From contig JAANSK020005578.1 of NCBI GenBank assembly GCA_011763485.2, positions 1-29,715 of the forward strand: a DNA stretch of 29,715 nucleotides, written 5' to 3'. The DNA is from Isoetes engelmannii. Its lineage: Eukaryota > Streptophyta > Lycopodiopsida > Isoetales > Isoetaceae. The position numbers and the translations under genes were made by a program. Within the stretch, counting starts at the first letter, position 1, and each line of letters begins with the position of its first letter. This document shows, piece after piece, positions 10,260 through 20,803 of the stretch. The notes beneath the pieces are model-generated. The model saw only the letters and a program-made list of their open reading frames with translations, was not told where the DNA came from and did not search any database.

Positions 10260-11742
10260 TCAAGCACAAAGCTCACAGATCTGGGTTACTGTCCCGATTT
10301 CATGTAGAGCCCATTTTTCATGGTGCTTCAGGTAGACATGTTCGGCATGGACCTTTTGTTTCAAGGGAGCAGCTTCAGCACAAGCTGTTATCTCGTCTTC
10401 CATGGCCACTCCCATTTCCAAAAACTGCTTAACAATCGTTTGTGTGAAAGAAACATGGATCACCTTGTGGCTAACAACTTCAACTTCCTTGGTCATTTGG
10501 CATATGCTTTGAGTCATTGCCGCCATGACATGTGCGCCTGCACATTCCATCGGGGAAACCACTGAGCTTGCTTGTCCTTCCAGCAGGTTTTGAGGCATTG
10601 TGGACCCATTGCCACCTCCAAAGCAAGATTGAGCAAGCGGACATCACCCATACCAACTACCTTTTGAAAGTAAATGATAAGCCGGTCGAGTGCCACCCTC
10701 TGTAGGGGCAAGAAACCTGTCTCCTGCAACAGGATATGATATGGAACTGTGGATTTAACCCCAAGTGTTCAGGCCAAAGGTCTTCTGTATCTGTTCCAGG
10801 TCATTCCAGGTGGCGAGGGATATGATCGGACCCCACACCTCCACCCCACATAGGAGAACAGACTCGACCAAGGCCCTAAACAAATGTGTCTTGTGACCCC
10901 AAGCATATAGCTCTGCCTTGTGGCTGTTGTTCTGCATGGCATACAGTGCTTTCCAGCCAGCTGCGACACGTAGTCTGATCGACATATCCCATTGTGTGGT
11001 AGTAGAAAACTCAATTTCCAAATACTTGCAGGACGGAGCCACTTCCACATTCGGTCCCTGGTAGGTGAAGGAGGGAACGCTTGGCCGACGGGTGGATGAA
11101 ACTAGCAGCACTCTAGTTTTGGCCAAGTTAACCCACCACTAACCCACATGCCCGTGAACCGGCGGCAGAAGGTGTCCAAAGCATCCAGGTGACTTTGCAT
11201 GTTCTCCAAGTGTAGGCAAGGAGGTCAACATCATCAGTATATATCAGCTACCGAACTATGTGGTGCATCAACTGGGCACCTTCTCTGCCATGTTCAGCAA
11301 GCCAAGCTTCCAACTGATCAATGTACAGGCCAAAGAGCATCGGGAAGAGGCGGCAGCGCTGGCGCACTCCAGTACTACTGATGACCGACTGTCTTGATGG
11401 TGTCACACGTGCTGAGCATGCCTCATACAGCCTATATATAGCATTTTGCAAATTAACCGGGATCCCAGTTGCCTCAGTTTGCCCCATAACTTGTCCCTAG
11501 GTACAGTGTCAAAAGCTTTTGCGAGATCCACAAAGCAACAGTACAGGTCTTGTCAGCGGTTCCTCCTATTCTTAACCAGGGTTCTCAGAGTGAAAATGTG
11601 GTTGATGGTGGAGTGTCTAGGCCTAAAGCATGTCTGTTAAGTATCTGTACCTCTGCATCCCCTGCCCATATTGTCAGTCACTTCTCAAGGATGCCGACCA
11701 ATAATTTTGCGAAAAGGGAGCTGACGATGATGGTACAATATT
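10260..11742 (-). mobile_element. LINE (non-LTR) reverse transcriptase, 3' part, broken
   Basis: Minus strand; continues the reading from 13657-13920. In order: LFAKLLVGILE (about 11700), LYCCFVDLAKAFDTVPRDKL (RT motif A with its Asp, about 11540-11480), GVRQRC-F-MLFGLYIDQLEAWL (motif B, changed from GVRQGCPLSP, about 11380-11300), then YTDDVDLLA at about 11240-11220 (motif C, YADD changed to YTDD). It goes on through the thumb region (FTYQGPNVEV, CKYLEIEFSTT, GWKALYAMQN, LLCGVEVWGP) down to about 10770, then a C-terminal tail (LPLQRVALDRLI, about 10700) running to 10260. Stops and frame changes occur throughout. No poly(A) tail is evident at the low-coordinate end. Confidence 0.87.
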
Positions 11743-11745
11743 TAG

Positions 11746-13250
11746 CATAATAACAGGGGGTTACTTTTAGATTTTTATACATTTTTTTCCATGGTTTTTC
11801 TATGATTGTATTCTTCGAGGTGTACTAAATAGTATTTCTAGAGTGCATCCCTTATGGGCCATTGATTTTTGTTAGCTGAAACAATCCAAGGGTTGTTTTC
11901 TTTCCTTGCATGTGTTTGTGCATGAACACTGTGCATGTGTATGCATGTGCATGTGCATGTGTGTGCATGTGCATGTACTTGCCCTCTTGAATTCTTGTTG
12001 CCAGAGTGGACTTTTGTTGACGGAAGGTTATCACAGGGTGGATTTTTTTCTCATACTTACAAAGGTATTTGCTTTTTAATGTTTCTTCAGTTAGCGTAAT
12101 GGTTTTTTCTACAAGGTATTGGTTTCTTGGTTCTACAATATAGTGCTGCAAAACTCGCATTTGTTTCCTTCCCTTCGCCTATTCTAAGCTTTGGTTGCAG
12201 ATTCAAACAAAGTTTACAATTTAGGACCTCTGTTTGCTTCCAACTTCTTGGATACTTCTGGCCTGCTTTATTGTTCACAGCAGCCTTCAGCTTCAATCAA
12301 CGAACGGATTCTTGTGCACACAACAAGCAGATTATTCCACGCCCTTTTATGAGTCATGCAGATCAGTCAAATAATAGCCACAATAATGCCATTTATGTTG
12401 CAGGCTTGGAAATTTAATCGAACCACAAGGTGAATCATGCATTATCTTTAAGCCATGTCATTGTGTGGTGCTGCTAGACATACAATCTTATCCCTGTTAT
12501 GTCGGATGGATTTGGTCAAAACCCTTCAAAACTTCGCAACCTCCCCACATCGCTCATTTAGTATTATTTGCTGCAAAAATCAAGAAATCTATTCAAAATG
12601 CATGCTCCCCGTAGTCGAATTTCGTAGGGGTTGCCCTGCCTTCTCTGCAACCTTCTGAAGCATAGCATGATCCTCATACATGTGTCTGCATGTGCCTCCC
12701 TATGCTTCATCACCCAAAGCCTTTTCTGTCTCCTTAACAATGGCTGATAACATCCCCCGCATTCCACCATTATTATTCTTATCACTTTTAGCACTTTAAA
12801 ATATAAATTATTATTATCATGCTCCACTTTATTATCATTTTCAACTTTATTATCATGTCCTTTAGTCATGCATTGTGCATTCAACTGTTCGTTTTTTGTT
12901 ATGTGCAGTTAAGCATGAGGAGAATGGTGTGAAGCAAATGACGTGCAAGCTCATCAGCACAAACCACCACCATCAGCACACCACCATCTGCACATGGTAA
13001 TAACCCTGTTGACGTGATGTCATTATGGTTGCGACTGTTCGACTAGCATATCAATGAAGATACCCTTATTGAAGCACATGAACTTTATATATTATTTTTT
13101 GTGTTATTTGGTAATTTAAATTCCAGAATAAACAATAAACATATGCTTACGATGTTTTGAATATGTCTATAATAGCATTACATATGTTGTGTACTTTGTT
13201 TATCCTTCTCTACACCATCCGCAAGGCTCCGAAGGGGCCAAAAAAAAATT
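11746..13250 (+). repeat. 1.5 kb inverted repeat arm, right
   Basis: Inverted partner of 7037-8582. It carries the shorter CATGTG microsatellite (about 11925-11980) and, on minus at 12564-12884, the more intact form of the unknown reading (REAHADTCMRIMLCFRRLQRR), up to 106 codons. I do not recognise that protein. The end next to the TIR segment has the imperfect GGCTCC-GAAGGGGCC hairpin before an A-run. Confidence 0.85.
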
Positions 13251-13253
13251 TAG

Positions 13254-13653
13254 TTAACACAAACCATTACATCCAATACTTTTAGATAAATTCCCCCTGA
13301 AACCCCCTTTGGTTTGGGTGCATATTCACACGGGGGTGACGTAGGGCAGCGAGAGCCCTTTTCATATCCCCTAAAATAGTATAATATACGTATAAAATCA
13401 ATACCATTGAGTACATTGCCCCAAACCTTATAGTATTTTGCAACTCTCATTATACAATATAAAAAAACTTATACGAGCAGACCCCACAAACGAGGATCGC
13501 TATCTATGGTCCAAATCAAAGAATAAGTCGTGAATATACCCATCCAACAGCTCTCGCTGCCCGGAGTCATTCCTCGTGTATATATGCACCCAAACCAAAG
13601 GGGGTTTTAGGGGGAATTTATCTAAAAGTATTGGATGTAATGGTTTGTGTGAA
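13254..13653 (+). repeat. Long-TIR element (400 bp) with TAG on both sides
   Basis: The left arm 13254-13325 (TTAACACAAACCATTACATC and onward) and the right arm about 13580-13653 are inverted complements over about 75 bp. TAG flanks it at 13251-13253 and 13654-13656. Non-coding interior of about 250 bp. This has the form of a MITE; the short open frame across it is incidental. Confidence 0.85.
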
Positions 13654-13656
13654 TAG

Positions 13657-13925
13657 TTGGCTAGACAGTGAGGGTCACCTGCCTTGTATATGGGGACAAC
13701 TCGGCTAGTGGTCCACTGCAGGGAGAAGCCTTCTTGCAGTACTCTATTGACTAAAGCCGTTAGGACAGGTACCATTGGAGCCCCAACCCATTTGAGAAGC
13801 TCGGCCTGCGTGCCATCCAAATCAGATGCTTTTCCATTAGCAAGGCATTGTAAGTCCATTATAACATCGCACTCTGTAATGACTAGGGCGAGGCTTATCT
13901 GTGGGGGTATTGTTGCCCGACCCCC
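13657..13925 (-). mobile_element. LINE reverse transcriptase, 5' part
   Basis: The minus strand reads LANGKASDLDGTQAELLKWV, PVLTALVNRVLQEGF, WTTSRVVPIYKAGDPHCLAN. These are the finger-domain motifs of non-LTR reverse transcriptases (family: NGKAxGxDG and PIxKxGD). It breaks off at 13657, where the two-part element is inserted, and continues at 11742. The endonuclease domain and first ORF are missing, so the copy is 5'-truncated near 13925, as is usual for LINEs. Confidence 0.88.
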
Positions 13926-15088
13926 CCTGAAAAAATATTAGAAAAATGAAATAAAAATAATGCACCTATTAAGCATTATGTCTCACTCACACAAAAAGTA
14001 TCCCCCACCTCTATGCTTTGACCCATTTATATTTAAATTTTGGCTACCCACTTTCAACCATTGTAAAACTTGCTGAGATGGATGAATGAAAGCGCCTCCT
14101 ACCCAAATACATAGGCTTTTTATTCATCACAAAAGCAGTATACATTGGATTTATCATTTTTGGTAGTGAGTGGGGTAGCCGACCATAGGCACAATATCGA
14201 ACTACCCCATATAAGGAGAATGTGAATAACAACATGATAAGGGCTAGGCAAGGGTGAGAATAATGGCGACAACTTCTCATCGGGATAAAGAACCCTGATT
14301 CGAGTTTTTCGAAAACCCTAATGAGAAATGGTCGTCAATGCTCTCGAGGGATTGCCTGTAATGCTCGCTGCCTGTAATGCCCGCGCGAGACAACGGATGG
14401 CTGGTACTGAGCGAGGACAGGATCCGCAGGTTGTTTGATCTAATTGAAACCTGCGAAATTCAAGTTTTGCATGCAGTTAAGTATCATTTTGAGGTCATTA
14501 TGAGTGCAAACCACAGTTGGCATGCCACAATCCGCTGCTTTTTCCGCTCGCCGACCAACCTAAGAACTTATAAAGAACATTCCAAGTTTGTCTGGTCAAC
14601 TATTCATAGTTCAAAAAAGGAATCCTCATGTGTAATAATTGCGTAACAAACCATTCTTATCCATTAGTAGAGACAGCCATACAGTGGGTTAGAGACAGAG
14701 AGACAGTGGGTTAGTGAGATGTATAGATAGTGGGTTATTGACATGTACAACGTATCTTTTTTCTTGTTTTGAAGTCTTCAAACAAACATCACCTTTGTCT
14801 TCCCCTTGGCTAATCATTGTCAAATATTCAGACTTGATGGACAAAGTATGTCATGCTTATACCTACAGCAAATAAGAGAACAAGGCTCCGTGGCCAAGAG
14901 ACTCAATTTGTAGATCAAATTGCTTCTTTTGCTTACTTGACTAGCTCATATCTAATAAACAGCTGCATTTCATCACTCATTGCTTGCTTCCATTTATCGC
15001 CCATTTGCTGCAACTATGGCTTCATCAAAGGCTCAAAGAATCGACATTGCCCCTAGAATTGAAAAAGGTGAATATCCAGGAGCCAAGA
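13926..15088. other. Spacer and presumed 3' flank of ALG11
   Basis: No gene recognised. 14668-14750 holds a short degenerate direct repeat (CAGTGGGTTAG or TAGTGGGTTA, three times). A possible open frame at 14377-14646 on plus has no recognisable family. The part just below 15089 is the likely 3' untranslated region of the minus-strand gene. Confidence 0.5.
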
Positions 15089-18000
15089 TCAATCAGCTTG
15101 GATTAGACCAGGTAGAATCAGATATCTCCTAATAGCCGCCTTGAAATCCTTCTCAAACCTTTCACATGAAAACTGTGTTGAACGCTGCCTGGCCATCTTA
15201 GCAATCTGCATTCGCTCGTCTTCCTCCATCAGGAACACTGAACACATAGCATCTGCAAACTCGTCTACAGTGGAAGCTAGAAATCCTGTCTTCTGCCCAT
15301 TCTCTTCAACTACAATATCCTGCTTTGGTCCAGCTGAATTATGCGCTGATCAAAGAGACAATTCATATTAACAATGGCACACCAAATCTAGAATTAGACC
15401 CGTAAAACAGTAGTTATAAGCATTAAAATACATGTTAACATAAATAAGCAGAAATATGGTCGTTAACAAGCCCACTACTACCTGGGGATAAATCTCTAGC
15501 TATGTATGGCTCCAGACATGTAAGTAGACTTTTAAGCAGCAAGCCAACTACTCACCTCCAGCTATGTATTGGTTGCAAGAAAGGTTAATACCCAACCCTA
15601 TCCATGGCCAAGCCTGAAAGCAGATTTCATCTACCGTGGAAAAAATACTAATGAGTGAAATAATGATGTGAAGACTTCAAAGAATGCCCTAGACAACAAA
15701 AAAAGGATTTGTAGCTTCACCCGGCTGGAGGGATTATTAAAACACTCAGTTTACTATGACAATTCAAGACAGTAATCTTGTTTTTTGGAAATCAAAATCC
15801 AACAAGTTTGGTTCACTCACCAATTGGAATAGCTCCAGCAGCCATGTATTCAACAATACTAATACCGAAATGCTCATCAGTCATTGAATGGATTCCCGCC
15901 ACAGCACTTCCAAGGAGATTAACTAGTTTCCTGCACATGACAGCATTCATAGCACTAACTTGAGTTTGTGACCTGGACACTGGCCTATGATGGTGTGGGT
16001 AACATCAGAATGTTGGAAGACTTACTCATAGGAAACATTTTCACAAAAATCAACAAGATCTGCGATTCCCAGTTCATGTGCTTTGCATCTCAGAGCTTGT
16101 AATCTCTGGAGATCTTCAGCATTTCTACAACTGCCAATTAGCTTCAGCTTCGGAGATGTGACTGAAGCATTTGATTGTTGCTTATAAGCTTTTATCTTCT
16201 CCAATGCAACAGCAAATGCTTCCAATTGAAGTTCATGAGCCTGTGTACATCACAAATATTATCGACCTTCTTACATTTCCTAAATAAGACACAATTGAAA
16301 TCTACCTTTTCTGGACGAAACTGAGCAACTGAAACAAAGTAACACTCTGATCCAATCCGCCGGAGTGGAAATTCCTGCTTTCAAAAGCTAGAAAATAAAT
16401 CACATAAGGAACAAAATATTAAACTAGCATAATAACAGTCCAATCTAAGATAGAGGAATGTGGATCGTGAAACTTGAGAATTTACCTGTAATAATGTGGT
16501 ATCACATGGAGGGTACACACGGACAACGGGTATCTCCCAGATTTTTTCAATATGTGCTTGTGTCCAGGATGAGTTAACAAGTGTTAAATCTGAATTCCGG
16601 CCTGCTAGCCCATAAATTGAAGCCATTACCCTGTAGTATAATGCCTTTGCTGAAGATAATAACCAACTGAAAACGTGGCATTAAGTTATGAACCACTACA
16701 GTGAGAAGGATAAATGGGTGAAATAAAAATGCAATCTACGTCTACACAAAGTTTTTCCATTCAAAAAGGCACATTAAAGATATTATCTCCTAACAAGGTG
16801 AAGGAAGAAAGATGAAGACGTCTCATCGAACAGCATCATATAAAACACTAGGAAATTATAATAAACATGAGCATTTGAACAGTAACGCATTTGTTTGCTG
16901 TTAGGCCACACTGTTATGTCTATTGGCTCTAGCATCATTACTGTGAATTAGCTAGCATGGAAAAGAGGGGAGCAAGTACCTCTTGCATGGCTAATTTGTC
17001 TCAAGTAAAACTTGCCTTAACAGACTAAATACATGTCATTAAAGACTAGAGAAGCAATATTTTGTGAACTCACGGCCCAAATAGCTACCAGCCTTCACAT
17101 GATTAATAAAGAGAACGAAGTCACAAAAGAGCTCTTTTCAGTAGAGACATTTCGTCTTTTCCACAATTCCGCCCCAAATGCTTGTGACATGACTCTAAAA
17201 AATCATCTCATGGGACTTCTAGAAGGAATGATGGTGAATAATGAGCGAAGGATGAAAAACAATCAAGCAATATACAAAATAAATCCAAATACCCAATATA
17301 GCAGTAAAGGCAAGACGTGTGGGTGAAGTCCATTTATCAAGTTCCCCACTGAATTATTTCTAGGTATTCAGTCTGTGATTCCCTTTGGATGCGGTCACGA
17401 GAAGTAATTATTAGGGACAGACAGACTGGTAAAATATTATCTCTTTTTGGGAGAAGAAAGGATGACAGACCAACGACCCCTTTCCTTGGTTGAAGGAAGA
17501 GCCCTATGCGCGAATGATAGGTTCCTAAATTACTTCAAAACATAATCATCACAATCAAGTGGTGGAGAGACACCCTTGCAATCAAGTAATTGCGAATGTT
17601 AATTCTGATCTTTAGAAAGCAAAAGCTAGCCTTTACTTGATTCTCATGTAAGGCAGCTATAGCTATTACCAAGGAGCATGAAATTTATATCGACTTTCCT
17701 TGTCCACTATTCTAAGCAATCCATCTAGATGTGATGGCACAAGCAATGAGCACTATGCCAGTGCATTCACATAACCAAACTTTTAATTATACCCTGTATT
17801 AGGCTGCAGTTATAAGATCTTAGAGGTTCAACAGCAAGCCTTAAGATTAATAGCCAATGCGACACTAAACTGGACATAGGGGAAAGTTCTTTCCAGTTAC
17901 TCTTTTTCAATTCCATTATGGTACCTACATTGAGATCATTGATGAAAAAGCATTTCTAAATTGATGTGATTGTTGTTACTTGCCTTTTTGCAATGAGCCT

Positions 18001-18639
18001 GTTATTGTTGTACATTGAAGCTCCACCTACTACTCGTCGGATCATATCAGAACTTATAGTGGGATAATGAGTGTAACATGCAACCGTACAGCCAAAACAT
18101 TTTGCAACTGGATATGTAAATGCATAACCACTTGTATCAAAGAACAGTATAGGAGTCAACTTGCTAAGTGCCTCCCAGACTAGCACCACAGATCCAAGAC
18201 TTTGCCCAAGGAGAGTGAAGTGAGGATATGTGGATGCCTCTACCCACTTTCTTTTTTCTAGCCTAATAACCTACATTAAATCATACTGCTGGTAAATTCA
18301 ACACCCAAACATAATCAAAGCTTCAGATCTAATAAAAAACCGTAAACATCCTACCTTTGGGGCTGAAATCAGCTGCACTCCAAATCGATCCAGTGCACGG
18401 GCTGCCAATCGGTCTGAAGTAGCAGGGTCTCCGGTATAAACCACACAATCAAAGCCTGGAAGCAGTTCCTGAATTGCCTTCATCGCACACCAGAGTACTC
18501 TCTCACCTCCCCCTCCATCATTTGTATAGGGATGGAAAAAGCCCACCACTTTGGAATGCTTGGACCGTGTTCTTCTTATGAACAAAAATGCTAATGTGCC
18601 AATAATTGAGAGAACAGAGACAAATAAGACGATCGCCAT
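15089..18639 (-). CDS. ALG11: ALG11, GDP-Man:Man3GlcNAc2-PP-dolichol alpha-1,2-mannosyltransferase
   Basis: Adds the fourth and fifth mannoses (both alpha-1,2) to the dolichol-linked N-glycan precursor on the cytosolic face of the ER. Seven exons on minus: 18639-18355, 18270-17984, 16666-16486, 16374-16306, 16240-16026, 15930-15821, 15345-15089. All junction phases agree, giving 467 residues, close to the 463 I recall for Arabidopsis. Residues about 2-22 form one membrane anchor ([17 protein letters not shown]) followed by RRTR. Then come [17 protein letters not shown] (glycine-rich GT4 N-terminal motif), [51 protein letters not shown], and [15 protein letters not shown], which holds the EX7E catalytic/sugar-nucleotide motif, then [12 protein letters not shown]. 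The start is the first ATG after an in-frame stop. Intron 2 (1317 bp) has a GC donor; the other five use GT. No breaks seen, so it is probably functional. Confidence 0.96.
16667..17983 (-). other. ALG11 intron 2 with GC donor
   Basis: The donor is AAAAG/GCAAGT (G at 17983, C at 17982) and the acceptor is TTTTCAG before 16666. Only this donor puts exon 3 in the right frame, giving [15 protein letters not shown], which matches the family. The GT four bases further in would shift the frame. The exon-side AG and intron GCAAGT fit the known strict consensus of GC-AG introns. No embedded element is recognised; the 97-codon frame at 17033-17326 looks incidental. Confidence 0.88.
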
Positions 18640-18877
18640 TCTGCCTTGACGGAGCAAATGCTGTTGCCTGAGCAGATGCTGTTGTCAAATTAAGTCGGAA
18701 GGATGCCTTAGCAAGAAGGTATTCGTCAAGTAAGGTAAGGCGAATTTGCATTTAGTAGTGAGCGAGCGTGTTTTGCTGCATTTGAAACTTATTTGGAAAA
18801 ATGTTCCTTCAAAGACCTACCACTATTACCTAAATGTGTGCCCGGAGTCGCCCTGACATGTAGACAAATAAGTGTAA
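18640..18877 (-). promoter_or_regulatory. ALG11 5' flank / leader
   Basis: Only about 240 bp separate the ALG11 start codon from inserted mitochondrial rDNA. A short duplicated word (CAGCATCTGCTCAGGCAACAGCAT region, about 18650-18690) lies just upstream of the ATG, and an in-frame stop precedes it. No TATA box could be assigned. Confidence 0.4.
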
Positions 18878-19308
18878 GTTGACAATTGCACACTCGACGA
18901 AAGAGCTTTACAAGCTGCATTGCCCTTCTTCACCCACGCGATATTGCTGGATCAGGCTTCCGCCTATTGTCCAAGATTCCCCACTACTGCATCCCTTGGA
19001 GTCTGGGTCGTGTCTCAGTCCCAGTGTGGGTGATCATCTGAAAAGATCAGCTAAGCATCATTAGCTTGGTCAGCATTTACCTAACCAACTACCTAATACT
19101 ACGCAGGCTCATCGAACAACTCTTTTTAGCTTTCCCCAGGATTTGGCCTGAACTGTTCGGCAGATTACCACGCGTTACGCACCCGTTCGCCACTTTGTTC
19201 CCAACTGAGAAAGGCATGAAACCACCAACCACCTCAAAAACAACGTTCGACTTGCATGTGTGAAGCATATAGCTAGCGTTCATTCTGAGTCGGGATCAAA
19301 CCCCTCTT
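18878..19308 (-). pseudogene. NUMT: 5' part of mitochondrial 18S rRNA (rrn18), copy 1
   Basis: Read on minus, it starts at the rRNA 5' end (AGAGGGGTTTGATCC, then GAATGAACGCTAGCTATATG and ACATGCAAGTCGAACG). It passes the GTGCGTAACGCGTGG block, TAGGTAGTTGG and ACTGGGACTGAGACACG, and stops after GCTTTACAAGC's partner CTTTCGTCGAGTG, roughly the first 430 nt. This is the plant mitochondrial form of bacterial-type SSU rRNA. Point changes in conserved sites, such as the GGGAGGCAGCAG region, show it is a nuclear fossil. It lacks the long early insertion I recall from flowering-plant rrn18. Confidence 0.9.
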
Positions 19309-19356
19309 TAACAGCAGAGATTTGAACTGCCAGGTTATGAGAAGCATAACGAGGGA
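19309..19356 (-). pseudogene. Possible trnfM remnant next to rrn18
   Basis: Read on minus, just upstream of the rRNA 5' end: CTTCTCATAACCTG (a CTCATAA anticodon-loop-like word, CAU) then GTTCAAATC (T-loop-like). In wheat mitochondria the initiator tRNA-Met gene is known to sit immediately before rrn18, so a shortened trnfM would fit. The arms do not fold well, so this is weak. Confidence 0.35.
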
Positions 19357-19510
19357 GCGATGGAGATAACCAAAAAGGAAAGATGACAGGCTCTGACATT
19401 CAAAACAATGTGCTCATTTCTTGCAGTCGTGATAAAGATAAATTATTCTTTTTGTTAATCTCATCTATCTGTGTTCCATCTCCTATCCCGACCTTACCCT
19501 ATTTGCCCGA
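19309..19510. repeat. Flank shared by the two NUMT copies
   Basis: Sequence beyond the rRNA 5' end (to about 19510) matches 21157-21360 with small indels, so the duplicated unit is larger than rrn18 alone. It may be mitochondrial spacer or nuclear flank copied along. Confidence 0.75.
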
Positions 19511-20107
19511 TGGATGTGGCAACCGGCGGCAGCCGGGAGCAACTCACCGGAGCAAACGGGACCAAACAACTTATCCTTACAATATCATAATCGGGAAGCT
19601 GATTTTGTCCCATATTTCGTCTGATTTCTTATATGTGCTGCCGGTGATGCAAAATCAAAGTAGGAGGCTTGAAAACCCTGTTCTTGGTGTTAGAAAGTTC
19701 ATATATAATCATGATGGAGTCTCAGAACATGATAACCCAGGAGGAGTTGGAAGATAAACATTACATCCGTTAGCTGGGAGCAGACAAAATCAAGTATTTA
19801 GATGACCTCAGGTTGGAACAAGGTTAGTGTGATTGTTATATGAGGTAGTGTAGCCATATATACTTTGGGAAGGGGGGGGGGACCAAACCACTAGGGGACA
19901 TCGGTCCAATAGTGTTGGACCATGTTAAGCATGAAATAGGGCGGGAAGTTCAAATATAGAATCCAGGAAATCGGTGCAGACTTTGATGACGATTCTTCTT
20001 GAATCGATGCGGATCAACAAAAGTATATGAAGAATGATGTGTGAGCGTAATATACCGTTTGAATTCGAGTGGACTCATGAGAGGATGAATGCCTGAGATG
20101 TCGGGGT
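19511..20107. other. Spacer without recognised gene
   Basis: Contains a G run at about 19870-19881 and a self-complementary word (CATCGGTCCAATAGTGTTGGACCAT, 19899-19923, in two halves around AATAG). No coding evidence. It may include remains of older LTR sequence. Confidence 0.4.
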
Positions 20108-20803
20108 TGTTAGCAAAGAAAATAAAATTGCTACAGTGTTTGTTTCATTCCCATTGCTCTAGTACTTTCTCTAATTGTATTGCTACAGTACTTTTCTAGA
20201 AGTCTTGAATAGAAAAGTAAGAATTCTTCTTAAGTTCCAAGTGTGTGTATAGATCAAGTTTGTCTCAATAACTTGGAATTTTGTTCCTGATCATTGTTAG
20301 AACATTAGTATTTCCTAACATTGGTATCAGAGCCAGGTTCAAACATGTCTAACCGATTTGGAGCATCACTTTTGATGGAATCAAAGTGTATGATGGGGGT
20401 CCAGGTTTTCAAATCTGGAAAGAACAAATAACGAATGTATTGGAGAATGAAATTCTAGGGACTTAGTGCAAGCAGATTTGGTGACTGTTTCAAATGTCTT
20501 AGTAAGTAAGTGTTAATACAGGGAAGAAGGGAGAACAACTCTTTTGATACTGCTACTGAAGCAAGTTCTGGTGTAGGAGTGAATGTAACTTTGAGAGCAA
20601 TGATGGAGCCAAGGTAAAAGAAGCCTACGCTATTCTAACTAGCAAGGTGGGAGCATCTATCTTATTGAAGATTAGAGGTAAGTCTCTAGCTGAAATATGG
20701 AAGTATTTGCTCAAGCATTTTGAGGAGAAGACCTCCTCTCAAATTGATATTCTTGACAAAGAGTTGAGAAAGTTAAGACTCATGGAAGAAGATGATTTAA
20801 CAA
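20108..20803 (+). mobile_element. Copia (Ty1) LTR retrotransposon fossil: 5' LTR, primer site, start of gag
   Basis: The LTR is about 20108-20320, with TGTTAG and CTAACA ends. It is followed at once by a primer-binding site for initiator tRNA-Met (TGGTATCAGAGCC, 20322-20334). The start of gag follows from about 20346, with a Copia-type (UBN2-like) gag core near 20640-20800. The element is broken and only its 5' fragment remains. It ends abruptly at about 20803, where mitochondrial rDNA begins. Protease, integrase, RT and the 3' LTR are absent. Confidence 0.85.

Larger units (their letters stand above)
11746..13653 (+). mobile_element. Two-part TAG-bounded element, copy 2
   Basis: 1908 bp inserted into the LINE reverse transcriptase between the NY of its GDPHCLANY block and the following residues. 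TAG occurs at 11743-11745 and 13654-13656 (exact 3-bp duplication). A third TAG at 13251-13253 separates the 1.5 kb segment from the TIR-bounded segment. The outer ends (CATAATAACAGGGGG and GGTTTGTGTGAA) are not inverted repeats of one another, so the whole is not a simple TIR transposon. Orientation is opposite to copy 1. Confidence 0.78.

Noticed and set aside
5819-13653. One giant transposon with 1.5-2.7 kb terminal inverted repeats carrying the Harbinger and LINE genes inside
   Set aside because: The LINE reading continues on both sides of 11746-13653, and the Harbinger reading on both sides of 5819-8582, so these are two separate insertions.
17033-17326. 97-codon plus-strand frame
   Set aside because: Lies inside ALG11 intron 2 on the opposite strand with no recognisable motif.
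18640-18657. Longer ALG11 N-terminus starting before 18639
   Set aside because: There is no ATG in frame upstream (the codon at 18657 is TTG) and a stop lies just before; the start at 18639 places the membrane anchor at the very N-terminus, as in the family.
19066-19263. Conserved 65-codon frame, repeated at 20900-21111
   Set aside because: It is the antisense strand of mitochondrial rrn18; the similarity is due to rRNA, not protein.
18878-19308. Bacterial 16S contamination
   Set aside because: The ends and details match plant mitochondrial rrn18, it sits between plant nuclear sequences, and it is decayed and duplicated.
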